Below are positions 14,848-23,759 of a stretch of 24,350 bases of DNA, piece after piece (position 1 is the stretch's first letter; each line of letters starts with the position of its first letter). A model generated the notes under the pieces. That model was not told the DNA's origin and did not search any database. It saw only the letters and a program-made list of their open reading frames with translations. Source of the stretch: Tychonema litorale BBK16. Lineage in GTDB: Bacteria; Cyanobacteriota; Cyanobacteriia; Cyanobacteriales; Microcoleaceae. The DNA is taken from positions 1-24,350 of the forward strand of contig NZ_JAKJHX010000085.1 of the NCBI RefSeq assembly GCF_021648855.1. Direction: 5' to 3'. A program made the position numbers and the translations under genes.

Positions 14848-17703
14848 ATGCTCGAAAGTCTATCAAAACCAAGTCAACTTCAGCAAATGCAAGTTACACT
14901 TAGCGAACAGTCAGCTACAATACAAAAGTTTCCTTTTTCCTCCCCTTTAATTTCAGTGTCCGATTTACCAGCAACAGAATTTGAATATCAAGTAGGTGGC
15001 AGTTTGCCAGCAAATGCTCCCACCTACGTCAACAGGGCAGCAGATCGCGAACTTTATAACTCTTTAACAAACGGTGAATTTTGCTACGTGCTCACCTCCC
15101 GACAAATGGGAAAGTCCAGTTTGCGGGTGCTTGCAGCGCGCCGCTTGCAAGCAGAAGGCACTGTTTGTGGTACCGTCGATATCACCGGCATTGGCACTGC
15201 TGAAATGACTCCCATGCAGTGGTATGCAGGCTTTACAAGCACTCTCGCCAACAGCTTTAAAATTAAGTCCATCAATTTTAGGACTTGGTGGCGCGATCGA
15301 GAACACTTACCACCAGTCTTAAGATTAAATGAATTCATCGAACAGGTACTACTTCCTTCCACCGATCGCAATATCGTGATTTTCATAGATGAAATCGACA
15401 GCATTCTCTCCCTCAACTTCTCCAGCGACGACTTTTTTGCCATGGTACGGGGATGCTACAATAAACGCGCTGAAAATCCAGAATACAACCGCCTCACTTT
15501 TGCCTTATTTGGAGTAACAACTCCCCAAGATTTAATCGCAGACAAAACCAGAACTCCATTTAATATAGGTCGCGCCATTGAACTCAAAGGATTTGATATC
15601 GCCGAAGCAACACCTTTAGCTCAAGGATTAGCAGAACAAGTAGAAAACTCCCTAGAAGTTCTCAGAGAAATATTGCTCTGGACGGGAGGACAGCCATTTC
15701 TAACTCAAAAGCTTTGTCAATTAGCCGTCCAAAAGTTAGAAACACAAAAAAGCAATCAAGCCATAAGCAGCAACAAGGATCGAGTTGACAACTGTCAATT
15801 ATTCATTGCCGATTTAGTACAATCAGATGCAGTAGACAACTGGGAATTTCACGATGAACCAGAACATCTTAAAACAATTCGCGATCGTCTCCTGAGAAAT
15901 CCCCAGCGCACAGGTCGTTTGCTAGGACTTTACCAACAAATTTTATCAAATCTCACATCTTCCACCATTCTCAATAACAGGCAAGATGCCTGTTCCACAA
16001 AGAGTGTGGTGGGCATCCTGCCCACCTTAGTTAAAGATAGTCCCGAAAAAATGGAATTACTACTGTCAGGTTTAATCGTCAAAGACGGAGAAATACTGAG
16101 AGTTTATAACCCAATTTATGCTAAAGTTTTTAACCAAGAGTGGATCCAAAAAGAATTAGCCAAACTGCGGCCTTACTCCGAATCGATCGCAGCTTGGGAA
16201 GCATCCCAACATACCGATAGTTCCCGCTTGCTGCAAGGCAGAGCTTTGGCAGAAGCACTAACCTGGGCGACAGACAAAAGTTTGAGCGATCGAGATTATC
16301 AATTCCTGTCAGCCAGCCAAGAACTAGAAAACCTTCAAGTTCAAAAAGCTTTATTAGCCGAAAAGGTCGCTTCAAAAATATTATACGAAGCCAATTCAGT
16401 ATTAACAAAAGCTCAGGCAAAAGCTAGGTTGACAATGCAATTAAGTCTATTGGGACTCGCTGCGATTACCACTATTTCTGCCGGAATTATAACTCACGCA
16501 CAGCGAGTAACCCAGCAAGTTGAAACTCAAAAAAAGCAAGCGATAATTGCCCAAATAGAAGCACTCAATTCCACAGCGGATATGTCTCTAACCTACGACC
16601 AACTAGGAGCTTTAATCGCCTCAGTCAGTGCAGCCAAAAAAACGCGAGAAATAGAAGTTTCTCCAGCGCTGAAAGCACAGACTGTCAATAGACTGCACCA
16701 CACGCTCAATGCAGTGCGAGAACGTAATCGTTTTGCGAACGGACACACAGCCAGTTTCAGCCCAGACAACAAGTTCATAGTTAGTGCCGACGACAACTAC
16801 CAGGTTAGAATTTATCAGCCCAACGGAAAGCTAATTTTTAGTTTACCAGGACATAAGCAGTCGGTTACTGAGGTGATATTTAGTCAAGACAGTAAGTTAA
16901 TTGCTTCCACAAGTTTTGATAAAACTGTCAGAATTTGGCGCACCGACGGAACTTTGCAGCAAATTCTGAAAGGACACAAAGATTTAGTTTGGAGTGCAAA
17001 TTTTAGCCCCAATTCAAAACTAATCGCTACTGCAAGTTCTGACAAAACTATTAAAATTTGGAGTTTAGATGGAGTTTTGTTGCAAACCCTCAAAGGACAT
17101 ACTAGACCGGTGACATCAGTCAGGTTCAGTCCAGATGGAAAAATGTTAGCTTCTACCAGTCAAGATAAAACTGTTAAACTTTGGAAACGGAATGGGAAAA
17201 GAGAATTTAGACTTGATAAAACTCTTTCGGGACACAAAGATGAAGTGTGGGGCTGCAATTTTTCTCCAAATGGCAAGATGATTGCGAGTGCGAGTCACGA
17301 CTGGACGGTCAAACTTTGGAATACTGAGGGTAAGTTGCTCAAAACTCTAGCTGATTCTACAACGGGTTTGGGTAGTGTTAATTGGAGCGGCGACAGCAAA
17401 ACCGTTGCAGGAGGAAGTATGGATGGTAAGGTGAGAGTTTGGCAGGCTGATGGCACTTTGCTGCAAACTTTTAAGGGACATCCAGCGGATGTGTGGAGTT
17501 TGAGTTTTAGTCCCGATCGCAAAATTTTAGCATCTGCGGGTAAAGATTCGTCGGTCAGACTTTGGAGTCTGGATGCTCATCCAGTCCAAGCTGGCGAACT
17601 TGACAAATTACTTGCGATCGGCTGTGATTGGCTCTTAGATTACCTTCAACACAATCCGAATGTTGAGAAAGACGGGCATTTGTGCCAGAAAAGTGACAAT
17701 TGA
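14848..17703 (+). CDS. AAA-like ATPase with transmembrane helix and WD40 propeller
   Basis: This 951-residue protein has three parts. Residues about 45-300 are an AAA-like domain (AAA_35 type) with Walker-A-like SRQMGKSSLR (84-93) and Walker B IVIFIDEIDS (176-185). A linker with a coiled-coil-like stretch (490-525) leads to one membrane helix at about 529-550. Residues about 625-925 form seven WD40 repeats, with GH near the start and VKLW or VRIW at the end of most blades; the sixth lacks GH. Such proteins resemble STAND-type signalling switches, here tethered to a membrane. Residues 376-394 are the translation of a hairpin repeat inserted in frame. The ATG is set by GGGGAGGAGG upstream. A histidine kinase follows after 391 bases. 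Partners and trigger are unknown. Confidence 0.88.
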   Translation: MLESLSKPSQLQQMQVTLSEQSATIQKFPFSSPLISVSDLPATEFEYQVGGSLPANAPTYVNRAADRELYNSLTNGEFCYVLTSRQMGKSSLRVLAARRLQAEGTVCGTVDITGIGTAEMTPMQWYAGFTSTLANSFKIKSINFRTWWRDREHLPPVLRLNEFIEQVLLPSTDRNIVIFIDEIDSILSLNFSSDDFFAMVRGCYNKRAENPEYNRLTFALFGVTTPQDLIADKTRTPFNIGRAIELKGFDIAEATPLAQGLAEQVENSLEVLREILLWTGGQPFLTQKLCQLAVQKLETQKSNQAISSNKDRVDNCQLFIADLVQSDAVDNWEFHDEPEHLKTIRDRLLRNPQRTGRLLGLYQQILSNLTSSTILNNRQDACSTKSVVGILPTLVKDSPEKMELLLSGLIVKDGEILRVYNPIYAKVFNQEWIQKELAKLRPYSESIAAWEASQHTDSSRLLQGRALAEALTWATDKSLSDRDYQFLSASQELENLQVQKALLAEKVASKILYEANSVLTKAQAKARLTMQLSLLGLAAITTISAGIITHAQRVTQQVETQKKQAIIAQIEALNSTADMSLTYDQLGALIASVSAAKKTREIEVSPALKAQTVNRLHHTLNAVRERNRFANGHTASFSPDNKFIVSADDNYQVRIYQPNGKLIFSLPGHKQSVTEVIFSQDSKLIASTSFDKTVRIWRTDGTLQQILKGHKDLVWSANFSPNSKLIATASSDKTIKIWSLDGVLLQTLKGHTRPVTSVRFSPDGKMLASTSQDKTVKLWKRNGKREFRLDKTLSGHKDEVWGCNFSPNGKMIASASHDWTVKLWNTEGKLLKTLADSTTGLGSVNWSGDSKTVAGGSMDGKVRVWQADGTLLQTFKGHPADVWSLSFSPDRKILASAGKDSSVRLWSLDAHPVQAGELDKLLAIGCDWLLDYLQHNPNVEKDGHLCQKSDN
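15976..16027 (+). repeat. Twin-hairpin repeat translated in frame
   Basis: Two hairpins, each with a seven-base stem and five-base loop, stand in tandem: AACAGGC-AAGAT-GCCTGTT (15976-15994) and GGTGGGC-ATCCT-GCCCACC (16008-16026). They lie inside the AAA/WD40 gene and encode NNRQDACSTKSVVGILPTL. A related first hairpin occurs at 10321-10345. I recall the same peptide string in many unrelated Microcoleus-type proteins, consistent with a mobile repeat that tolerates coding sequence. Confidence 0.85.
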
Positions 17704-17835
17704 CATTTTATAGTAATTCCGAGTTTCACGTTTTGCTTGAATTCTCACATATCCGATCGGCAAAAACTTGTCGCTAGTTTTGTCTGATTGTCATATAATT
17801 TGATGTAAGGGTAAAAGCAAATGTACAATCACAGG

Positions 17836-17901
17836 TAGCCTCCGAACTAAATTAATGTCATAAAACATTAAATGTAGTTATCCGTACAAGTGTCGGAGCT
17901 A
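17836..17901 (+). other. Long imperfect hairpin upstream of the histidine kinase
   Basis: The outer stem pairs TAGCCTCCGA with TCGGAGCTA (one bulge). Inner stems pair AACTA (17845-17849) with TAGTT (17875-17879) and AATGT (17854-17858) with ACATT (17865-17869) around CATAAA. A TATAAT at 17794-17799 upstream could start a transcript through it. It could be a leader structure or a small RNA; no known family is recognised. Confidence 0.35.
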
Positions 17902-17917
17902 TTTAATGCTGTATACA
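17874..17917 (+). promoter_or_regulatory. Candidate NtcA-activated promoter for the histidine kinase
   Basis: GTAGTTATCCGTAC is a perfect GTA-N8-TAC site (17874-17887). A -10-like TATACA starts at 17912, 24 bases downstream, inside the 20-24 range known for NtcA-activated cyanobacterial promoters. The start would be near 17924, leaving a leader of about 170 bases. GTA-N8-TAC occurs by chance several times in 24 kb, so this is only a candidate. Confidence 0.3.
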
Positions 17918-18094
17918 TAAAAAATTAGTAGATAGTCAAATTTTCCAAGGGTATGTGTTGTTAAATCAATCTAAGCTGCCAGATTATTTCCGACCAGCTA
18001 TTGCATGATTTCGGGTCAAAAAATTATGCTGAATAAACTGGATATTACATAAAAAAGTGCGTCTATTTCCCATTTATAGAAGGTAGAAAATATA

Positions 18095-19642
18095 ATGCAA
18101 ATAGTACGCAATACTAGCGAAAACAACCACAAGTGCCAATTACCAAAGGAGGGAGCAGTGTATGAAACTGAAGAAGGGAGTCCCATCAATCCGCCACTGG
18201 GTTTGCGATCGACTCTACAAGAATTAACCCTGTATGACTTCCTCCTAGATTCTAACTGTCTGGGAGGCGAAGTTACTACCATTTTTCAAAAAAATCTTTT
18301 ACTTCCGGGGATCATCATTACGGATAAAGGAAAGTTTACGGGTATGATTTCGCGACGACGTTTTTTTGAACATATGAGCCGTCCCTACAGCTTGGAGTTA
18401 TTTTCTCAACAGCCTTTGCTGGTTCTCTACCGCTTTACTCAAATTGATATCTTGATTCTCGATCACAACACCTCCATTATGGCGGCAGTGCGGCAGTCTT
18501 TGGGGCGCTTACCCGAATTAATCCACGAACCAATTGTAGTGCGGGTAGAACCGGAAACTTACAAACTTTTAGACGTACACCAACTGCTGCTTGCTCAGTT
18601 GCAAATTCACGAGTTGTCCACAGTGGCGATGCGGGAATCGCAATCTCAACTGAGACATCAAGCCCAACAGCTCGAATTTGCATTGCTCGAACTTCAGCGC
18701 ACTCAAGCCCAACTAATTCAAACCGAAAAAATGTCTTCTTTGGGGCAGTTAGTCGCAGGAGTTGCTCACGAAATCAATAATCCGATCGGCTTTATTTACA
18801 GCAATTTGCACCATGCTAAAGAGTACAGCCAAAGCTTAATCAAAATGCTCCAGATTTATCAGCAGCACTGTCCTAAGTCCATACCAGAAATTGAAGTGGA
18901 AGCAGATGAAATAGAATTAGATTATTTACTCGAAGACTTACCGAGGGTTTTCAATTCTATGCAGCAAGGTGCAGAGCGCATCCGCGATATAGTTTTATCG
19001 CTGCGGAATTTTTGCAGGTTGGACGAAGCTGAAATGAAGAACGTCAACATTCACGATGGTATCGACAACACGATTATGATTTTGCAAAGCCAGCTTAAAG
19101 GGAAACCGGAAGATGAGGCAATAGAAATTTACAAAGAATACGTGGAATTGCCGCTAGTACAGTGTTATCCTGGACAGCTCAATCAGGTGTTTATGAATAT
19201 TTTAGTTAATGCTATTTACGCTCTTAATGAGGGGAATAAAAGTAAAAGTATAGAGAAAAAAAATGAGGAAACTTCCGAAGCTGGAGCATCAAACAATCAC
19301 TCGACAGATTCCCAATCCTCAATTTATAACTCTGCATATTGGAAGCCAGCGATTCAGATTCGCACGGAATTAATCGAAGAAAACAAGATAGCAATTAAGA
19401 TTTATGACAACGGACTGGGGATGACAGAAGAGGTTCGGAAAAGATTATTTGACCCTTTTTTTACTACTAAGCCGATCGGCAAAGGAACAGGTTTAGGAAT
19501 GTCGATTAGCTATGAAATTGTTGTCAATCAACATGGGGGAGAATTAAAGTGTTTTTCGGAACTGGGAAAGGGAACTGAATTTGCGATCGAGATTCCACTA
19601 AAACAATCTCCTCCAACACAGATTTTTCATAGCTTTGCCTAA
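18095..19642 (+). CDS. CBS-type sensor histidine kinase
   Basis: The 515-residue protein is soluble. Residues about 40-165 are a CBS-like pair, with PGIIITDKGKFTGMISRRRF at 71-90 and HEPIVVRVEPETY at 144-156. A coiled coil (170-212) leads to the dimerisation helix KMSSLGQLVAGVAHEINNP with the phospho-acceptor H225. The ATPase domain has the N box FMNILVNAIYA near 366-376, G1 DNGLGM at 438-443 and G2 GKGTGLGMS at 462-470. A polar low-complexity insert (about 380-415) splits the N box from G1. No response regulator lies nearby, so this is an orphan kinase. AGAAGGTAG upstream supports the ATG at 18095. The same domain order is, from memory, common in cyanobacteria. It converges on a small membrane gene with 11 bases between stop codons. 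Confidence 0.93.
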   Translation: MQIVRNTSENNHKCQLPKEGAVYETEEGSPINPPLGLRSTLQELTLYDFLLDSNCLGGEVTTIFQKNLLLPGIIITDKGKFTGMISRRRFFEHMSRPYSLELFSQQPLLVLYRFTQIDILILDHNTSIMAAVRQSLGRLPELIHEPIVVRVEPETYKLLDVHQLLLAQLQIHELSTVAMRESQSQLRHQAQQLEFALLELQRTQAQLIQTEKMSSLGQLVAGVAHEINNPIGFIYSNLHHAKEYSQSLIKMLQIYQQHCPKSIPEIEVEADEIELDYLLEDLPRVFNSMQQGAERIRDIVLSLRNFCRLDEAEMKNVNIHDGIDNTIMILQSQLKGKPEDEAIEIYKEYVELPLVQCYPGQLNQVFMNILVNAIYALNEGNKSKSIEKKNEETSEAGASNNHSTDSQSSIYNSAYWKPAIQIRTELIEENKIAIKIYDNGLGMTEEVRKRLFDPFFTTKPIGKGTGLGMSISYEIVVNQHGGELKCFSELGKGTEFAIEIPLKQSPPTQIFHSFA

Positions 19643-19653
19643 TTTTGAATACT

Positions 19654-20028
19654 TTAAAATCGACAAACCCATTTCCAAAGGGGATGAGTTTGTCCTTGTT
19701 CGCGAATGCGGCGGACTTGCTGTTCCAAACGCTGTTTTTCGCGTAGGGGTAATCCCCACACCAGATTTCGCCCTTGCCAAGTTAGCACTGCGAAAGTCAT
19801 CCCCAAGCACAAACCTAAACCGAGAGTTGGCCAGCGGTGAAAGTATAAACCATAACGCACCGCAGCCCAAGTCAAGTGTTCGATCCACAAAGCAATTTCG
19901 TCTCGCAAACCCCAAATACTCAAAGAACCGATGCTAATCCACAAAAAGATTACAGTTAACCAGCGGCCATATATTGTTAGTTTATGGAGCCTGTGGACTT
20001 CGATTTCAAAGTTTGGGTCATTAGTCAT
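19654..20028 (-). CDS. Small two-helix membrane protein
   Basis: This 124-residue protein has two membrane segments, at about residues 19-41 (WLTVIFLWISIGSLSIWGL) and 66-85 (WPTLGLGLCLGMTFAVLTW). They are joined by an aromatic-rich loop. The tail contains a basic amphipathic helix (LREKQRLEQQVRRIREQG). I do not recognise a named family, though similar small proteins are familiar as conserved hypotheticals in cyanobacteria. It is the last gene of the pdhB-secD-secF series, separated from secF by a repeat spacer with a perfect hairpin. No Shine-Dalgarno precedes the ATG, which directly abuts heptamer repeats. It may be an accessory to the Sec machinery by position only. Confidence 0.65.
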   Translation of the reverse strand: MTNDPNFEIEVHRLHKLTIYGRWLTVIFLWISIGSLSIWGLRDEIALWIEHLTWAAVRYGLYFHRWPTLGLGLCLGMTFAVLTWQGRNLVWGLPLREKQRLEQQVRRIREQGQTHPLWKWVCRF

Positions 20029-20029
20029 T

Positions 20030-20086
20030 GGGAGTGGGGAATGGGGAATGGGGAATGGGGAATTGGGGAATTGGGGAATGGGAATT
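20030..20086. repeat. GGGGAAT heptamer repeats
   Basis: GGGGAAT and GGGGAATT units fill the spacer between secF and the small membrane gene, beginning within three bases of that gene's start codon. This is the same class of short tandem repeat as in other spacers of the window. Confidence 0.85.
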
Positions 20087-20087
20087 C

Positions 20088-20108
20088 AACAGTTAATAGT
20101 TAACTGTT
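20088..20108 (-). terminator. Perfect hairpin directly after secF
   Basis: AACAGTTAA and TTAACTGTT form a perfect nine-base stem around a TAG loop, two bases beyond the secF stop. No T-run follows on the minus strand, so it may protect the secF end of the transcript or weaken read-through rather than fully terminate. Confidence 0.4.
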
Positions 20109-20110
20109 AA

Positions 20111-21079
20111 CTAAATTTCATCAGATGAATTGATGACTTCTACAGGAACAGGGATAGAGTGGCCTGTGCGACTGCGCCACCAAGCTAAGAGCGTACTAGC
20201 AATGAAAATACTTGAATACGCACCAGCAATAAAACCGACAATCAAAGCTAAAGCAAAGTATCTGAGGGTTTCGCCACCAAACAAAAAGATCGAAACCAAC
20301 GTCAGCAGAGTAGTAAAGGTCGTGTTAATCGACCTTCCTAGGGTCTGCATGACAGCATCATCGACAATTTGATCGATCGACATACCGGGATTTAGCTTAA
20401 TTACTTCTCGCACGCGATCGTAAATTACCACTGTATCGTTAACAGAAAAACCGATGATTGTCAAGAGGGCTACTACAAATAAACTGTCAACTTCTACACC
20501 TTGAACTAGACCCAAAAACGAGAAAACACCAACGGTAATTAACACATCGTGAAACAAGGCCACAAAAGCAAAAAAGGCATAATCCAACTGAAATCGGAAT
20601 GTCAGATAAGTAGTAATCCCAGCAAAGGAAAGCAATAAAGCCAACAATCCCGAAGTAAATAATTGTTTGCCGAGGGTAGGCCCAACTGTATCAATTTGAG
20701 TAGATTGAGGAGAAAAAGTGCCTATTTTTTCGCTCAAAGCTGTTTGCAACTTAGTCCGCTGTTCGACATCCAAAGTTTTCGTTCGCAGCGATATACCCCG
20801 CTGTTCTTTGCCGATAACTTGAATACTGCTGCCGGCCAAACCTTGGGTGTCCAGGAATTCGCGGACAGCACCAAGATCGATGGGCTTACAGTTTTCTGGT
20901 TTCGTGCAGTCGAGTTCAAATTGTAGTCTGGTACCGCCGATAAAGTCCAAACTTGGCCGCAGTGGTGCGCGGATATCGGGACGAGTCCAAGAGATAGCCA
21001 TTGATACTATGCCGGCGAGGATAATAGTGGCGGAAATACTCCACCAGATCGATCGCTGTTTGATAACACTGAATTGCAT
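20111..21079 (-). CDS. secF: Protein translocase subunit SecF
   Basis: SecF works with SecD at the SecYEG channel, using the proton-motive force to assist late steps of protein export. The 322-residue protein has the first membrane helix at about 12-31, then [13 protein letters not shown] (44-56) beginning the periplasmic or lumenal domain. Five more helices follow between 140 and 310, with the signature [14 protein letters not shown] (212-225) in the fourth. All expected blocks are present and length is normal. It follows secD on the same strand after 166 bases of repeat spacer. The ATG at 21079 has no clear Shine-Dalgarno, as for the other genes of this cluster. Confidence 0.96.
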   Translation of the reverse strand: MQFSVIKQRSIWWSISATIILAGIVSMAISWTRPDIRAPLRPSLDFIGGTRLQFELDCTKPENCKPIDLGAVREFLDTQGLAGSSIQVIGKEQRGISLRTKTLDVEQRTKLQTALSEKIGTFSPQSTQIDTVGPTLGKQLFTSGLLALLLSFAGITTYLTFRFQLDYAFFAFVALFHDVLITVGVFSFLGLVQGVEVDSLFVVALLTIIGFSVNDTVVIYDRVREVIKLNPGMSIDQIVDDAVMQTLGRSINTTFTTLLTLVSIFLFGGETLRYFALALIVGFIAGAYSSIFIASTLLAWWRSRTGHSIPVPVEVINSSDEI

Positions 21080-21099
21080 AATTTAGCAGGAATTAGGAA

Positions 21100-21243
21100 T
21101 TGGGCATTGGGCATTGGGCGTTGGGCATTGGGCATTGGGCATTGGGCATTGGGCATTAATTTACAACTAATTTTTAGCTATTTAAACTAATTTTTAGCAT
21201 TGATTACCGATTCCCCATTCCCCATTCCCCATTTCCCATTCCC
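21100..21243. repeat. Heptamer repeat spacer between secD and secF
   Basis: Eight tandem TTGGGCA units (21100-21155, one variant) are followed by a duplicated AACTAATTTTTAGC (around 21163-21195) and then ATTCCCC-type heptamers (about 21208-21243). The whole secD-secF spacer is composed of low-order repeats. Confidence 0.85.
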
Positions 21244-21245
21244 TA

Positions 21246-22637
21246 TTAACTATTAGCAGTTTTTGACAAGTTGGGACAAAACCATTCGGGTTTCCGCAAT
21301 GCTGGAAATCCCAAAACTACCAACATCAGAGTACGACTGCAAGTAATAGCAGTAAACATACTCACTGCGACACCCAATCCCAGGGTTACAGCAAACCCTT
21401 TGACTAAACCAGCACCCAAGTAGAACAAGGCGGCACAAGCAATTACTGTTGTGACGTTGCCGTCTAGAATGCTAGAAAAAGCTCGGTAAAAACCTGATTC
21501 TACGGAACGATAAAGCGTTTTGCCCGATCGCAATTCTTCCCGTGTGCGCTCAAAAATCAGGACATTAGCATCAACAGCCATGCCGATGCTGAGTACAAAA
21601 CCAGCAATTCCCGGCAAGGTTAAAGTTACTCCCAACAGCACAAACAAAGCCCAAGTTAGCAAAGCGTAAATTAACAAAGCAATGTCTGCAATTACACCGG
21701 GAAGTCGATAGTAGGCGATCATGAAAATCAAGACTAAAACTAAACCCCCGATACCTGCGATGATACTGCTTTGAATACTGTCTCTACCCAAACTAGCGCC
21801 GACAGTGCGGTTTTCAATAATTTCTACTGGAACTGGTAAAGCACCACCGCGCAATTGAACTGCTAAATCATTAGCTTCTTGGGTGGTAAAACGGCCTTGG
21901 ATTACGGCATTACCGCCAGTAATTCCTGTTTGGGCAAATTCCACACCAACGACAGGAGAACTAATTGATTTTTCGTCTAGAAAAATACCGAGAGTTCGTC
22001 CGGTACCTGCTAAATTTTTAGTGAGTTCACCAAATAGTTCCCCTCCTTTGGTATCGAAACGAAGGGCGACATTCCATTCGTTACCTGTTGGTTGAGCTTG
22101 AGCATCTTTCAGGTTGTCGCCACCGAGTGCGCTACTTTTGTATAATTTGGCGATCGCCTCATTACTCCTTTTCAAGGCAGCCTGATTCTCTTTAAATGCG
22201 GCTTCGTCGGGGGTAATTTTTAATTGTGCTGCTTTTGCCACCAATTCTTGTTGTAATTGCCTTTCAATGGCTAATTGCGCTTCTGTTCCCGGCAGTTGTT
22301 CTCGGAATTCTAGCTTGGCGGTGCCACCCAAAACTCGTTCTGCTTGCTGGGGGTCATTTACTCCCGGTAGTTGCACGAGAATTTGGTCTTCTCCTACTGT
22401 TTGTACTAATGCTTCGGAAACACCTAAACCGTTAACACGGTTTTCGACAATCCGGCGCACTGCTTCTAACATTCCTGGATCAATCTTGGGAATTGCGGCG
22501 GTAGTTTTTACTTGAATTGTGAGTTGTGACCCTCCTTGTAAGTCTAATCCTAGCCGTGTGGGAATTGTTGCTATGACAGTAATGGCGGCGATGATTAAAA
22601 CGAAAATTAGGGCTAATACAGAACGTTGTTTTTGCAT
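21246..22637 (-). CDS. secD: Protein translocase subunit SecD
   Basis: SecD pairs with SecF in the export channel's accessory complex. The 463-residue protein has an N-terminal membrane helix (about 6-24) followed by RLGLDLQGGSQLTIQV (28-43), the family hallmark. The large soluble domain spans 44-285, including NRVNGLGVSE and LPGVNDPQQAERVLG. Five further membrane helices lie between 288 and 450, with GMAVDANVLIFER at 352-364. A short Cys-containing tail closes it. Length is compact but usual for cyanobacterial SecD. It is downstream of pdhB and upstream of secF, all on the same strand, an order I recall as conserved in cyanobacteria. No Shine-Dalgarno is visible before the ATG at 22637. Confidence 0.96.
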   Translation of the reverse strand: MQKQRSVLALIFVLIIAAITVIATIPTRLGLDLQGGSQLTIQVKTTAAIPKIDPGMLEAVRRIVENRVNGLGVSEALVQTVGEDQILVQLPGVNDPQQAERVLGGTAKLEFREQLPGTEAQLAIERQLQQELVAKAAQLKITPDEAAFKENQAALKRSNEAIAKLYKSSALGGDNLKDAQAQPTGNEWNVALRFDTKGGELFGELTKNLAGTGRTLGIFLDEKSISSPVVGVEFAQTGITGGNAVIQGRFTTQEANDLAVQLRGGALPVPVEIIENRTVGASLGRDSIQSSIIAGIGGLVLVLIFMIAYYRLPGVIADIALLIYALLTWALFVLLGVTLTLPGIAGFVLSIGMAVDANVLIFERTREELRSGKTLYRSVESGFYRAFSSILDGNVTTVIACAALFYLGAGLVKGFAVTLGLGVAVSMFTAITCSRTLMLVVLGFPALRKPEWFCPNLSKTANS

Positions 22638-22644
22638 ATTTAAA

Positions 22645-22764
22645 TTATTAGTCAGTTGTCAGTTGTCAGTTGGCCGTTAATAGTTGGCGGTTGGCAAATA
22701 TTAGTCATCAGTCAACAGTCATCAGTCAACAGTCAACAGTCAACAGTCAACCACTGACTAATAA
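22645..22764. repeat. Repeat spacer bounded by a 12-base perfect inverted repeat
   Basis: TTATTAGTCAGT (22645-22656) and its exact complement ACTGACTAATAA (22753-22764) bracket the secD-pdhB spacer. Inside are GTCAGTT heptamers on the left and CAGTCAACA/CATCAGT units on the right. The arrangement could fold into a long hairpin in the pdhB-secD transcript. Confidence 0.75.
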
Positions 22765-22775
22765 CCAATAACTAT

Positions 22776-23759
22776 TTATACTTGCAAACCTACCATTTTT
22801 TGAACAGCTTCGATAATTTGAGGTGTCTGTACAATTGTCAGTCTTTCCAAATTACCGTTGTATGGTGTGGGAATATCTTGGGAAGAAAGCCGTAAGACTG
22901 GTGCATCGAGTTCGTCAAAGTAGCGATCGCTAATCGAAGCAATTAGTTCAGCACCAATACCTCCTGTTTTCATGCACTCTTCCACAATAATTACTTTGTG
23001 GGTTTTGCGAATGGATTCGCCAATGGTTTCCATGTCAAGGGGTTTGAGAGAAATTAGGTCGATTACTTCTGGATCGTAACCTTCTTTCACCAATGCCGGC
23101 ACGCCTTGCATGACATGATGCCGCATCCGAGAATAGGTCAAAATTGTGACGTCTTTGCCCGATCGCACTATTTCCGCTTTGTCCAATGGCACCAAATATT
23201 CTGTTTCTGGCAAATCTTCTTTGAGGTTATAGAGAAGGACGTGCTCGAAAAACAGAACCGGGTTATCATCGCGGATGGCTGATTTTAAGAGTCCTTTGGC
23301 ATTGTAGGGAGTCGAACAGGCGACTATTTTCAAGCCCGGTACTGCTTGGAAATAGGCTTCTAACCGCTGGGAGTGTTCGGCACCGAGTTGTCTTCCCACA
23401 CCGCCGGGCCCGCGAATTACCATTGGCATTTTGAAGTTGCCGCCGGAGGTGTAGCGCAACATTCCAGCGTTGTTGGAAATTTGGTTGAAGGCTAGGAGCA
23501 AAAAGCCCATGTTCATGCCTTCGATGATCGGGCGTAATCCGGTCATTGCTGCGCCGACTGCCATGCCTGTAAAGCTATTTTCGGCGATCGGGGTGTCGAG
23601 CACTCTCAGTTCGCCGTATTTGTTGTAGAGGTCTTTGGTGACTTTGTAGGAACCGCCATATTGACCTACGTCTTCGCCGAGTACGAATACGGTGGAGTCG
23701 CGGGCCATTTCTTCGTCTAGGGCCTCGCGGAGGGCGTTGAACAATAAGGTTTCTGCCAT
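22776..23759 (-). CDS. pdhB: Pyruvate dehydrogenase E1 component, beta subunit
   Basis: E1 beta pairs with E1 alpha to decarboxylate pyruvate using thiamine diphosphate, feeding acetyl-CoA synthesis. The 327-residue protein has the family blocks [20 protein letters not shown] (25-44), [18 protein letters not shown] (54-71, with E60 the likely cofactor-activating glutamate), [15 protein letters not shown] at about 117-131 and [17 protein letters not shown] at about 262-278. Length is exactly that of bacterial and plastid E1 beta. It is the first gene of the minus-strand series with secD and secF; no E1 alpha gene is adjacent, as is usual in cyanobacteria. The ATG at 23759 lacks a Shine-Dalgarno sequence. 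The assignment to pyruvate rather than a branched-chain keto acid rests on overall resemblance. Confidence 0.94.
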   Translation of the reverse strand: MAETLLFNALREALDEEMARDSTVFVLGEDVGQYGGSYKVTKDLYNKYGELRVLDTPIAENSFTGMAVGAAMTGLRPIIEGMNMGFLLLAFNQISNNAGMLRYTSGGNFKMPMVIRGPGGVGRQLGAEHSQRLEAYFQAVPGLKIVACSTPYNAKGLLKSAIRDDNPVLFFEHVLLYNLKEDLPETEYLVPLDKAEIVRSGKDVTILTYSRMRHHVMQGVPALVKEGYDPEVIDLISLKPLDMETIGESIRKTHKVIIVEECMKTGGIGAELIASISDRYFDELDAPVLRLSSQDIPTPYNGNLERLTIVQTPQIIEAVQKMVGLQV

